A DNA stretch of 64,000 bases. Source: Diplocarpon mali. Taxonomy: Eukaryota > Ascomycota > Leotiomycetes > Helotiales > Drepanopezizaceae. Below are positions 38,173-49,519 of this stretch, piece by piece (within the stretch, counting starts at the first letter, position 1; each line of letters begins with the position of its first letter). The notes beneath the pieces are model-generated. The model had not been told where the DNA came from, made no database searches, and saw only the letters and a program-made list of their open reading frames with translations. The position numbers were made by a program, and so were the translations under genes. Location: positions 1 to 64,000 of the forward strand of contig JAENRP010000103.1 in assembly GCA_024741835.1 (NCBI GenBank), in the 5' to 3' direction.

Positions 38173-38862
38173 GCAAGTCGTTGATATTGGGAAGGTTCTC
38201 GATAAGAGTATGATGAGCAGCAAGTTCGTACATTATCTCTTGATTTCTAGAACAAAAAGCGGAAAGTTTTTACTCAAGTCATACCCTCCAATACAGCCGT
38301 TTTGCAGAAGAAACTCCATAAATAGCGTAAAGACTGCGAGCGGGGGATCTTTCGGGCATGTATGGAGTGGCCTGTCATTTGCAGGGAGTTGGGAATGGAA
38401 GGTCGGAAATGGGTGGTTGTGGGCTCGACACCCCCGTGTGCATTTCAAATCAAGTTTGTCAAGTACTAAATGCAATTGACTCTCAGATCTATGCAACTTC
38501 CGGTGCGATCAATTACTAAGTGGTCTATGCCCTGCAATTGGCAGATTATAATCATTAAGCGCCGTCCCCTTGTGGGTACTTGAGTAAATTCGAAAGTCGT
38601 TGCTTTTGCCAAGGAAACGAGCCACTCTCAAGCTTTTGTAAAGAGGTAGTGGCTGTGCCCAAGGATAGATAGCCGAAGACGATCGGCAAATTCGGAGTTT
38701 GTATCTCCGTATCATCCGTGCCAGAGACAGACTAGTAAATTGCTTCGAAGCAAGACTAGTTGACGTCAAGCTTTATGGATAAGCCAATTCGAAAGTAACT
38801 CGAATCTGATAGTTTATCTGACTTGAGTTTTCCTAACCTTAATACCCACCAACTCAGACATC

Positions 38863-38900
38863 TGCTTCGTCGTAGGCCAAAGAAAGCCTGCATCAAATTC
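38863..38900 (+). repeat. TTCGTCGYAGGC end-motif copy 1
   Basis: It reads TTCGTCGTAGGCCAAAG followed by AAAGCCTGCATCAAA. It matches copies at 39925-39959 and, inverted, at 39612-39655. The YAGGC...GCCTG halves form a small inverted repeat. Confidence 0.6.
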
Positions 38901-39360
38901 GATTGCGGAGAGGTTGGAAGGGCCGATTGTGACCGGCATAGCTCAACCTCTCTGAAGTACCTGCCGCTTGATGAAGCGCGAACTTTAAGTCCATCCGGCA
39001 ATGGGTCTTCGTGAGCGGTGGCAAAGACGAATGGATTAACACACGAACTAAGTGGCGGGGAGGGAGGCGGGGGCAGGTGATATCAGTATACTTTGTGCTA
39101 CGCCTACTGATTAACTTTCTTTCTCCAAGTCAACTCAATACGTGTAATAGAGACTGGTGTCATTACTGTACGAAAGCCTTCCAGAAGCGGCCTAGAATGA
39201 AATAAGTGGAAAAATATGAGGATTAAGCTAACTAAGCCCGCTAGCAGACGGTATTTAATTGTCAGCATTGTAATAAAACCTGGCACGTAGAAAAAGATAC
39301 CTACAATAAAGATTGTCAGTACTTGTTACAGGGAAAATAGACCAACTAAGTACTCAGGCC

Positions 39361-39383
39361 TAATCAGCTAATCAGCTAATCAG
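39361..39383. repeat. TAATCAGC tandem repeat
   Basis: Two full TAATCAGC units and a seventh-base-truncated third lie in tandem within AT-rich intergenic DNA. Confidence 0.85.
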
Positions 39384-39611
39384 TATTATTTCTGCCATAG
39401 CTTTTGTCGAAACCCGTTACAAGCAATTGAAACTGTCAACTATCTAAAGAGCTTCATATTTGAGCACCAGCGGAAACCTACGCAGCAGTACGCTATGCAG
39501 AGCAGCAAGCCACTCTACACAGTCAAGGATGGAACGTAGCTGCACACGGATCCACTGTTTCCAAGGCATGACAATCGCCCGGCTGAAGTCGTATAACAAG
39601 GTTGAAGTCAC

Positions 39612-39655
39612 TTACATGCAGGCTTTGTCAAAGTTTGTTTGGCCTGCAACGAAGG
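39612..39655 (-). repeat. TTCGTCGYAGGC end-motif copy 2
   Basis: On the minus strand it reads TTCGTTGCAGGCCAAAC, then, after a few bases, AAAGCCTGCATG. It is related to the copies at 38863-38900 and 39925-39959 and sits directly upstream of the short element at 39671-39762. Confidence 0.6.
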
Positions 39656-39670
39656 CCGAAGTACTTCGAA

Positions 39671-39762
39671 GCATCATATTAGCGTTGTTTACCAGGGGTT
39701 CTGATACGGGCTTGGAAAGTTATTGATACTTTAATATAGTGTTTCTCTGGCCTGCGACGAAG
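39671..39762. repeat. Short dispersed element, copy A
   Basis: This segment aligns in the same orientation with 51711-51805: it shares CATATTAGCGTTRTTT near the start and GCCTGCGACG near the end, with C/T and G/A changes between. It ends in GGCCTGCGACGAAG, the inverse of the end motif found elsewhere in this block. Confidence 0.65.
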
Positions 39763-39924
39763 TAAGTAACCAAGGGAAGAGAGGTGCCGCGGGTTCATCA
39801 ATCCAGCTTTATCATCAAGCAGGGAACATCGCTTTACAGATGCCTTCACGAGTAAAGAGCGGATTTGGTGATACCTAAGAGCACCTGTTGACTTTCCAAA
39901 TCCTTTTTAAACCTGTCGGATAGA

Positions 39925-39959
39925 GTTCGGTCGCAGGCAAATAAAGCCTGCATAAAACT
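39925..39959 (+). repeat. TTCGTCGYAGGC end-motif copy 3
   Basis: It reads TTCGGTCGCAGGCAAAT followed by AAAGCCTGCATAAAA, closely like copy 1 at 38863-38900. It is probably another terminal fragment of the same short repeat family. Confidence 0.6.
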
Positions 39960-40551
39960 ATAGGTAACCTTGCAAACGGACTTGAAACCCCCTTGAGAGT
40001 ACACTGCCCATGCAGTGCTTGTCTGGTTGGTCTGCCACGAAATACTTCCGTCCAGGTACTTGAGTTCTTCGTCGTTTGACCGGCACAATTGCTTCAATTC
40101 TGCAGGTCCAGAAAGTTCCCCATATTATCTCCCGCCCGAAAAACTATTTATAGCGTACAAAAACTGGACCGGATGTCTTCAGCCTTTTTCTGAGTGGTTG
40201 GCAGCCCTTACCAGCCGGGGGATATAGACCACAACCTGGGCTGTTTTTTCCCCTTCGTAGATATCCTGGCTGTAATAGATATGTACGTAGAAGACTGCCT
40301 CCACGAGCTCCCATTTTCGTCCTGTCTCCGTGCGATTTAACCCCTATAACGTGGGGAATACTACGTGCTCGAGTACTGTACTGTACTTTGTGTCTCCGCT
40401 CCGTGTTATGTGCGTCACTCGAGCTGCTACATAAAGTGGAAGCTTCCCTTGGAGATCATGAGAGGTTGTCCATCTCAGCTCACAGAAGAGACATTGGGGC
40501 ATGTTTAGATTTTCCTGACCTTGCCTGCTGTTCTTCCGTCGGACATTCAAT

Positions 40552-42744
40552 ATGTTGTTTCCACTCGCAACGTCGATGTTCCTGGTAGGCGTCAGTGCTT
40601 GGCAGAACACCCAGCGAAACCTCCAAGCCAGGTCATCCTACAGCCCCAAACATGCCCGACAGCTCCCTGCCAGTGCGACAGGATTAAAGACAATCACCAC
40701 TCCTCAGAATATCACTATCAGGTACAAGGAGCCTGGCAAAGAGGGAGTTTGCGAAACGACCCCTGGAGTCAACTCTTACTCTGGCTACATTGATTTGGAC
40801 GTATGTTGACTGCTCTGGTCACTGAGCCGAGACTGCAACTTACCACGTCCTAGGAAAACTCGCACACCTTCTTCTGGTTCTTCGAGGCGAGAAATAATCC
40901 TAAGGAGGCGCCGATCACCTTATGGCTAAACGGTGGCCCCGGGTCAGACTCGATGTATGGATTGCTCGAAGGTCAGTATCGAGTACAAGCTCCATTTTCC
41001 AAATTACAAAGACTGAGTGGAGTTTCATAGAACTTGGCCCTTGCAACGTGACCCAGAACCTCACCACCCAGATAAACCCATTTTCGTGGACTGAGGCCTC
41101 TAATATGCTGTTCCTTTCCCAGCCTTTGGGAACGGGCTTCTCGTACAGTAGTAAGGGAGAGGGTAGTCTAAACCCTTGTATGTCTTCCGCTCAATCTCGA
41201 GCAATTACCAAACTGACAATTTAGATACTGGCGTCTATGAAGACAGCTCATTCGACGGTGTTCGAGGCCGTTACCCAGTAATTAATGCGTCCGCCCTGAG
41301 TACAACCGACCTCTCAGCAGTGGCAGCCTGGCACGTCCTCCAGGGCTTCCTCGGAGCATTGCCTCAGCTTGATCCCGACATTACGAGCAAAGAGTTCAAC
41401 CTGTGGACCGAGAGCTATGGCGGGCATTACGGACCTGCTTTCTTCAATCATTTCATGGAGCAGAATCAAATGATTGCCAATGGCAGTAGCCAAGGTATCC
41501 AGTTGAATTTCAACTCTCTGGGTATAATAAACGGCATCATCGACGCATATACCCAGGTCCCGTTGTAAGTAACGCATCGATGATAAAGAAGCATAGTACT
41601 GACAAGGCTGGCGTAGTTATCCGGAATTTGCTGTCCATAGTGAGATATGCTAAAAACCCACACCAAACTAGACTAATTACAGAATAGACACATACGGAAT
41701 TAAAGCTGTGAACGATACTGGCAAGTACAATTGAGGAAAAAAACATATGGAACCGTCCGCTGATAATAGCAGTTTACAATTACCAGAAATTTGCATTGTA
41801 AGAGTTCGGCCCACGCACGCTTTCTGCGTCACTAACAGGTCTAGGAACATGGTCTCCGGATGTCTTGAACAAATCGATAATTGCCGCTTCTTGAATCGTA
41901 CAAGCTCCGCCGATCAAGCGTATTGTAGTGCAGCAGAAAATATGTGCCGAGACAATGTCGAAGGACTTTATTATTCCTATAGTGGGCGTGCAACATATGA
42001 CATTCGCCATCCAACCGAAGACCCGACTCCCCCTCATTACTTCGTGGACTACCTCAACTTGGACTCGACGCGGAACGCTCTTGGAGTTGATCTCAACTAC
42101 ACTGCATCAAATGCGGACGTCTTCTACGCTTTTCAACAGACTGGCGATTTTGTTTATCCCAATTTTATTGAGGACATGGAGATGCTCTTAAATAACAGTG
42201 TCAGGGTATCTTTGATCTACGGGGATGCGGATTACATCTGCAATTGGTATGTTCATATCTGGGATCGCGAGCTTGTATGAGCAAAAAACTGATTAATTGG
42301 GAAGGTTTGGAGGTGAAGCGGTTTCACTTGCCACTAACTATGTTCACAAGGAGAAATTTGCAGCTGCAGGCTATGCTCCATTCTTGGTAGACGATACTGA
42401 ATATGGTGAAGTCCGCCAGTTCGGGAACTTTTCGTTTCTTCGAATGTACGAGGTCTGTAATTGCCTTCCCTCTCTTCATCTGCCCACTAATAAATGTCAA
42501 GGCCGGTCACGAAGTACCGTATTACCAGCCTCTGGCTTCTCTGGAAGTGTTCCGACGGACTCTTCATGGCTTGGATATTGCCGAAGGGAAATTCAAAGTC
42601 TCGGCCAACTACTCAAGCAGCGGACCTGCTAATGCTACCCATACGGAACCCTTTGTGGCGTTGCCCGCGACTTCAAGCTCGACCTCATCGACCTCCAGTA
42701 CTGCACCTGCTACTACTGCCGCCCCTCAAATCGTTAGAGAATGA
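40552..42744 (+). CDS. Secreted serine carboxypeptidase (S10), ten exons
   Basis: The protein has 577 residues. Exons: 40552-40800, 40854-40971, 41031-41177, 41225-41564, 41617-41639, 41688-41720, 41773-41797, 41839-42246, 42305-42452, 42502-42744. It starts with a signal peptide ([16 protein letters not shown]). S10 hallmarks: [10 protein letters not shown] (oxyanion region), [11 protein letters not shown] with the catalytic serine, GDADYICNW with the catalytic aspartate, and [10 protein letters not shown] with the catalytic histidine. It releases C-terminal amino acids, probably outside the cell or in the vacuole. The Ser/Thr-rich tail suggests glycosylation. The intron at 41721-41772 needs a GC donor (G|GCAAGT); exons of 23, 33 and 25 nt restore the family sequence [18 protein letters not shown]. 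The gene looks functional although it borders the AT-rich block. Confidence 0.92.
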
Positions 42745-43264
42745 TGGAAGAGTCGGTATGAGGTAGTAGATGAAAGCACGGAAATCCCGAACAATTCTTG
42801 TATGTAGTGGCGCACATATAAATAGATTGGCTAGCATTGTTGAAAAATGTGAAACGTTGTATTGCTGCAGAAAGTAGGGCAACGGCTGTACTGATGATGA
42901 TCAGTTCTTTCTCGACCTTTTTATTTCTTCACCCGCAAATAAGTTATGTGCCAGAATCAGAATTGTCGGTTTTTATGTTATGCCTCAGTCAGTCTTTCGA
43001 GACACGTGTTGCTGGGCTGGTATAAGATATGACGTTGGCTCCGAACCTGAATTGGTAAAGTGCGACCGGCTATTCTACGCCCCACGTCACGCTTACCGCG
43101 ACTTGACCGACGCGCCTCGTGTACTCCAGTCCGTTTCAATCCTCCCTTCAATTCATTGCCAGCCCGTCTCCGAACATTCAAAAATTATCCGTACCTTTTG
43201 GAGTTATTATTCGTCACAGCCACAAACCAGTCCAAGTATTGGTATATTATGAATCACGGCCACG
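42745..43264. other. Spacer upstream of the homeobox gene
   Basis: This 520-bp intergenic stretch between two plus-strand genes has no supported coding region. The last part is pyrimidine-rich. Confidence 0.5.
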
Positions 43265-45287
43265 ATGAGTGACGCGACTTCACCCCCACCCCAACGCTCC
43301 TCTTCAGCTACTCCCACAGCAGCCCGTGGCCATTCCAACTCAAGCTCTGGTGCCGGCGATTTCGAGACGTGCTTAGAGCAGGCTGCTGGGTTCGCTTTAG
43401 GAAGAGATGGCGCGAAGGATTCTGAGGGTAGACCGGACAATAAACAGAAGCGCAAGAGAACTAGGTATGTTTCTACCTGGCATTGCAACAATTGCATTGC
43501 TCTGCGCTGTGCGCTCTACATCTAAGTTTTGGAGGGTTGGAATTGTTTCACGAATTAGTTTGCTAATTCCTCCCACGCAGTCCTGCAGATCAAGCCATTC
43601 TCGAAGCCGAGTATAGACAATATCCCAAACCCAACAAGGCAGCACGCGCGGTCATTGTAGAGAAAGTCTCTATGAATGAGAAAGAGGTACAGGTAAGGAA
43701 ATTGCCATTTAGACGCGACCATCACAGTCCCAGGCGCGTCGTAAATGTACATTCATTGGCTGATCGTGTTGCAGATATGGTTCCAGAATAGACGACAAAT
43801 AAACAGACGTAAATCGCGTTCACTCCTGCCACATGAGATGGCGGCTTGTGGGCTACGGCATATCGCTCAGATGTCTTCAGATCCTGATTATACGTCGGAC
43901 TATCGCGGCAGCCAAGGTACAGAGAAGCAAGAGCCGAGATCACAAGCTGGGGTTCTCGCTAGCCAGAGAAACGCCGACACCTATGATGAAGAAGTAGAGG
44001 AGTTTTCTGAGGCGAAATCAGTCAAATCGGTCGTGAAGTCCGAGAGGGGGGCAGAGGTTGAAGTTGAAGCTATCGTGGAGCAAGTTACTGCAACGCTACC
44101 GCCACAGTTGCCGCATCAAACTTCGTCTGGGGCCTCGGTTGCTGACAGCAGCTCGTTCTCCGCTACGAACAATGCCGCTAGATCTTTCTCATCGACGCCA
44201 GGTTACCTCGCCAACCGACGGAAGGCTTTCGACAGCTCATTCTCTACACCATCGTCTTCTGGTGTCCATGCATTCTCCACCCCACCACCAAAGTAAGTAC
44301 TGCTTCAACGTAATATACAGGATGATACTGACTCTTCTGAGATTCACGGCAACCCAGCCATTTTCATGTCCCGAACGAATCGATGAGACAGTTCCTATAT
44401 CCAAGTCTCATATCCGGTTATCGCTGTCTCTCGATGGGAAGGCGGAGCTCATATCGACCACTCCCTCGCCCCCTTATCGACACGTACCTCGTCCTACTAC
44501 ACCTTCAGCATCAATGATCCCACAGAGAAGAATGGCGCTCCAAAGAAGTCAAAGTGCTATTGCATTCGGAACTCGTCCGACCCAATCAGGAACATCAATT
44601 ATACCACGGCTACCAACGGGACGTTCCAGAGATGCCCGTAGCTGGGAGAAGATCTGCTGTGACGCGGAGGTTCCTGATGAGCTTACCGCACAAGCTGAAA
44701 ATGAGCTGTCTGGTTCTGCCGTGGCTGCCATCAGTCTCATACGATCTAGCAGCAATGTCGCTCTCAAGGCCAATCCCAATAAGCGCAATGCCCCGTCTAC
44801 AAAGCCTGATTCCAGCAAGCAAGGTAAAAAGCCAAAGCTTGGAAGAGCAGTCTCCAGCATTGCTCGCCTGCAAAGTTCGAGTATGATTTCTTCGAAGGAT
44901 TTCCAGGACCCACCTGGATTCAACGAGAATAGTCCTATGCGGTCACCAGCTGGTGACTCGGATAAAGAGAATTGGCTCCCTCACGAGAACAGCGGTAATC
45001 TTCGTCGCAGACCATTGCCGAGCGGACGTAAAGACAAGCGACCCAAGTCTCGGGCAGTGCTTGGTGACAACCACAATATTCCAAGCCACGCTGTTGATTT
45101 TGGTAGGAACAGAAGCCGAGAACGGAAGCAGGTAAGCAAGCATGGGATTTTTGAGGACCAAGAAGGCGATGTGGAGGTTAGTGCAGAAGTCGAGAAATTC
45201 ATGCAGAGTGCAGGCAGCCCGAGCAAGAAGGGTGATATGGATTGTATTCAAGGACTGTTATCTCTGAGCCAGGGAAACTGGCGGTAA
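43265..45287 (+). CDS. Homeodomain transcription factor, Yox1-like type
   Basis: The protein has 591 residues from exons 43265-43464, 43581-43692, 43775-44292 and 44342-45287. The homeodomain is split over exons 1-3: KRKRTSPADQAILEAEYRQ, KAARAVIVEKVSMNEKEVQ and the recognition helix IWFQNRRQINRRKS, with the invariant W, F, N and R. It lies near residue 60, and the remaining 470 residues are disordered, Ser/Pro-rich, with scattered basic patches such as KQGKKPKLGRA. The type resembles fungal Yox1-class homeodomain proteins, which in yeast repress cell-cycle genes; that assignment is recalled, not searched. It should be nuclear. The C-terminus MDCIQGLLSLSQGNWR looks like a short conserved motif. 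Confidence 0.9.
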
Positions 45288-46499
45288 CAAATTGGATAAT
45301 GATATGTGATATGTCAGGTGTCAAGAGTTGATTGGTATTGGCTGTTATTGGGAGTCTGTGGGCTGCATGAAAAACGGATGGTGGATGGATTTGCCTCTGG
45401 GCTTACTTGGCGATGCTTCTTGTCGATGCATGACTTCCGTTCTGAATACCTCGGATACTGAGATAAGAATTAGTGTTTGATGTTAAATGATATCATTCAT
45501 ATTTTCCCTATTTTATTCTATGTGCTGCTTCAGTATTCATTGCCATACTTGCACACCTCTATTCCTTCCTTTCCTGCACCAGAAAACTCTGAGCAATTCG
45601 TTGACTCTTATTGCCTTCATCACGTTCCGCTATTCCATTTACGAACGAGGCGATGAGATCAATACGACAAGCTTAATTCCACTAAAAATTTCACCTTCTA
45701 GGTTCAAGAAAATTCCTTAATTTCTAAATCTCATTGTCATTCGCTCCTCAACTTATAATACTGCTCCACTCGTTTCTCCAAATAACAAGTAACATTTACC
45801 TTTGTAAACCTCTCATTGCTTGACCCCACGACAAACATCAATCCCAAAGACACCATTCACCTCAACATTGAATCTACCATTTGCGCAAGCCAGATGGGCC
45901 CTAGCACCGGCTGGACAAACATCAACTATTTTATAGTCCTCAAACGGTTGACCCTGTTGGTTCTTTGACTCTGATTGGATAGCAAATTGTTAGGAAAGGT
46001 GACTGCTCCTGGCACTGATTCTAACTTCTACCAAGTCCGATATAATCTTAGAATGTAATCTTGCTGCTGCTTCCAATCGAAAATACAGACGGCCGATTAC
46101 AGAGACAGACGACATCCATCTCTTTGCAACCTCTATCCCTAGATTTTGGTACGCTCTATTTCGAATCGTCCAACCAATTGAGCAGCCAACGCAAATCAAG
46201 AGTGCATAGCTGATCCATCCTATATGCGCAGGAGAAATACAAAGGGTTATCTCCATCCCCGACAGTGTTTACCTCAGAAGACATACTCCTTTTTGCATTT
46301 CTCGCCCAAGTACAAACCCAAGCGAGAAATCAACAAAGCCGATCGTCTTTGTTACAAAAACCACCCCATTCTCTTCAAAGCTAATTCCTCCACCCGACGC
46401 TGGGTAACTATTCACACTGTGTACTAGGAATTACTTGAAAGGTTTTGATGTCTCTGCGATTGTCGACAGGCATCAATACACAAGATCGCCTTCTACATC
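45288..46499. other. AT-rich spacer containing a likely small minus-strand gene
   Basis: Most of this stretch is AT-rich and without a supported gene. The exception is a strongly coding-like segment at 45813-45970 on the minus strand, listed separately. Further open segments on the minus strand at 46280-46380 and 45990-46256 might be upstream exons, but I could not join them convincingly. Confidence 0.4.
45813..45970 (-). CDS. Probable last exon of a small cysteine-containing protein
   Basis: A 52-codon frame (stop at 45815-45813) follows a convincing acceptor, AATCAG with a CTAAC branch site 20 bp upstream. It encodes SKNQQGQPFEDYKIVDV, then CPAGARAHLAC and FNVEVNGVFGIDVC. Codons are strongly of the purine-first, pyrimidine-last kind typical of genes. 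Three spaced cysteines and many G/V/N residues suggest a small secreted protein, but no signal-peptide exon has been found and the family is not recognised. The opposite strand is also partly open here. Confidence 0.4.
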
Positions 46500-48087
46500 A
46501 TGGCTCTACATGGCTCTGACAAATCAGGATGGCTGACCTCTCTAGTGCCTTCTATTGTTGCTCAGCGGAACTTGAAGAGGTCTGGACTTTTCACTAAACC
46601 GATAAATTATTCCAAAACTGCCCGGATCTGCTTTGTGCAGAGTACAGACGGACACGACGACAAGGCATCGACTGAGCAGAATTCTTCAGGTAGCAAGACA
46701 GAGGAGAAGTTTCCTTCAGAGAATACGTCCTTACCTGCAACTTCTGAGATCAACGAAGAAGATCTGCTATCCAGTCTCTCCAAGGGCATGAAAGCTCTCG
46801 ATATAAATCTCAGCTTAATCCCAGATCTGATCCAGACTTCGCCTCGATGCAGAGAGACTCTCTTGGACAATTCAGCAAGTATATCGCCCTTCAACCTCAC
46901 GCCCTTAATCCACTATGGTCCTCTTCACTTCCACCGCAAGCCCCACAAAGAAGCTCATAACCACGACTCTCTCGCCAACCTTTCGCCCCTAGCTCCGGTG
47001 TCGCGCAAATACACCGTACAAGACGCATTCCCTTCTCCGGCCTCTCCCTATGTCATAGAGACAGACCCATATGCTCACCTCCCGCCGTCTGAACCTGAAG
47101 CGGTCAGTTCTCTGGAGATCCGGGACAAGATTGGCCGTATCATTGCAGACCCAGACCGGCAAGCAGAGTATGCTCGTATCCCGTTTGCCCAATTCTCAGA
47201 AATCGCTGGCACGCTTTGTGATCTCTCTCCTGCGTGGATCTTGCTCACAGTGCTCCAGTGCCGAGTACCGTGAACGACACAACCCTTTTCCAAACGTCGA
47301 TCTCAACGAGGGGTGGAACCGAGCTTTATGTGATGGCATGATGTGTGTATCAGCCAGTTATTTGCTTCAACCTATTTCCCATACATTCTCGTCAATTTCT
47401 CACACCCATTCTAGGTGGCACCACGAACGCACTCTCTACAATAACGACGGCGTCCTCGGCAGCATGGAGGAGGTGATACAGATCCGTCGAGGCTTCGGCG
47501 GATTCTCTCTGTGGGCCCAGCGCGAAGCCATGGAATTCGACGAAGAAGAATTCGCCGGCGAAAACGGCTGGGGCAAAGCCTTCGACGCCGTCTTCAAGGG
47601 CGAGGGGCTTGGAACGTGCTGGGCGAGAGCACCAGGTGCCCGGCGAGCCAAGGCCGGTCTGTTGACCTGCTGCCGGGGCGTGAATTTCCTTGAAGAGATC
47701 GAGCACTATCAATGTAGAATCACGGCCCAAGTACAAGAATGGCGAGAACGCAATGAGGAATGGCCGGTCTTCCAAAAAGCGCGAAAGAGCATGAAGCGCA
47801 AGTGGAAGTATCAGAGAGGCGGGTGGAGGGCCTCCGAAGACGATGGGCGACGGAAGAGAGTCAGATACGAAGGGGTTGAGCTCCATAAGGTGCTCACCAA
47901 GCAGTGGAGGGCCAGGAGGATAGAGCAGGAGAGAAGAGCAGGTAGGTGGACGGATGGCACACTGAGGCAATATCGCCTGTGGGCCGAGTTTCACTGGGTG
48001 CTGAATGAATTCTGGTCACCCGCGGCATCTGGGTTACATGATGTGGCCAAAACCGAGTGTACGCCCATCGAAAATCCAGTAGGGTAG
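46500..48087 (+). CDS. Hypothetical protein, two exons
   Basis: The modelled protein has 480 residues from exons 46500-47269 and 47415-48087, joined by a GTGAAC donor and a TTCTAG acceptor. The N-terminal 100 residues are Ser/Thr-rich. The middle is proline-rich (PYAHLPPSEPE). The C-terminal third is rich in W, R, K and E (RKSMKRKWKYQRGGWR, KQWRARRIEQERRAGRW). I do not recognise the family. The splice site is not certain: a second frame continues past the donor (EYRERHNPFPNVDL onward) and could be joined by a 72-bp intron (47343-47414) only if an extra frameshift or intron near 47260 existed. The single 145-bp intron is the simplest model. Confidence 0.65.
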
Positions 48088-49474
48088 TCTCTTGAAGCAG
48101 GGCTCAACTGGGGAGGAGATTCTAGAAACTGGGCGCGGACGATGAGTTGCCGTCAAAGATATTTCCAAGGACACACAGAATTAGTGTTCTTCTGTGGCTC
48201 TCGATGGGCGCAACGGCAGGGTCATATCAATATACTTATCCATCTACGGGGGAACATTCATTAGCCCGAACGAGAGTCCCTGAGGAGGGAGCAGTGGCAT
48301 CTGCAAAATATTCAGCACCAAGTATCGAGACGATTAGCATTGGATCTATCAAAAAACTACAGATTATTAACCAGGCGTTTTTCTGTCACCCCCAAAGCAC
48401 GACCAACTTGGAAGTCAAGGAGCTTTGCACTCTCTTCCCAACAGTGTGATTCGTCGCGAACCATAAGGCCGGAGAAGTTTTGTTGCGCGTCGTAACCCGG
48501 AGTCAGCACAATCGAAGGTCCCTAGATTGGCCATATCGCTTGTGGCTTGACTCTCTCCCTTCTCCCATCGCTAGCCCACCTGTATGCCATGTTGGTTGGC
48601 TAGTCCCTTCGTCGTCAACGCTTGAGCGAACCCGATTTTGGTGCATATCGAAGTTTCAAACCACTGCTTCGTGAAGATGTAATTTTTTTTCTTTTCACTA
48701 AGAAGCTTCCAAACTCTAGCTAGGGTCTAGTTGACGAGGAAAATTTCTAGCGCGACTGAAATTGCGCAGTAGGATAGTAAACAGAAAAGCGATAAGCAAT
48801 CACTCTGATGATTCTGCTCCCCCTTCGCTGGACCCACTTTCTGGCCATGTGGTTTTGCAAAGTGGAAATCGCGTAACCTATCTTCTCCCGGCCTTGCTGT
48901 CCCCGGGAAAGTGTTTGTTGCAAGTCGCACTTCAAAGTAAACAAAGGCGTCGCCCCTCTCGTTGATTACCTCGCTTGTCCCACCAACATGGCCGAGTGAC
49001 CTCGAAATAGCTGAGCCTCGTCCCCGAACTCGAAGAAAGACTGTTCGTGTGTAGGTCTGTTTTCTCCCGTACTGCGAAGTACTTGCAGAAACTGAGATAA
49101 TAACTGACATTTACGCTTGTCGGCAGAACAAGACACCCCGATCAGGTTGGAACGGCAAAACATCAGAAGAACCTACCTTCAAACATTCAGCAAGAGCTGG
49201 AAGGATCAGAATAGGGAGCTTTGATGGGTATCAGGATGATAAGCAAAGAAAACTCTCCTCGCTCCTCAGTCCCTATCTCGTCAAAATTGCGTGAAGGAAA
49301 AGGCATGCCGTGCTTGCCCCTACCGCCTCTAATCGCGCACTGAAACTTACAAGCCCTGCCACTGCGCAGTCAGCACATCCAGAAACAATTGTTTTCACTT
49401 CCTTCGAAATCCTTGCATCGTACAACGAGACGTATCTAGCCAGATTCCGAGTCGACGTTCTTTTGCCGCTCAGA

Positions 49475-49519
49475 TTAAGCGAGTGCCTGTTAAGCGAGGT
49501 CCTGTTAAGCGAGATCCTG
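49475..49519. repeat. 15-bp tandem repeat, three units
   Basis: Three direct 15-bp units read TTAAGCGAGTGCCTG, TTAAGCGAGGTCCTG and TTAAGCGAGATCCTG. They lie in gene-poor DNA. On the minus strand they encode repeated (S/P/T)RLTG at the end of an unrecognised ORF. Confidence 0.9.

Larger units (their letters stand above)
35648..40551. other. Gene-poor AT-rich block with repeat remnants
   Basis: No intact gene is visible in 4.9 kb. Base composition shifts to AT-rich from about 36.6 kb. Short ORFs are broken and unrecognised. The block contains a remnant of about 730 bp (37440-38172) with a diverged inverted copy near 51 kb, a short element at 39671-39762 with a copy at 51711-51805, and several copies of a TTCGTCGCAGGC-like end motif. 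It reads as decayed, RIP-mutated repeat DNA. Confidence 0.7.

Noticed and set aside
48727..49110. 127-codon minus-strand ORF
   Set aside because: No domain or splice partner was seen and the region is decayed intergenic DNA.
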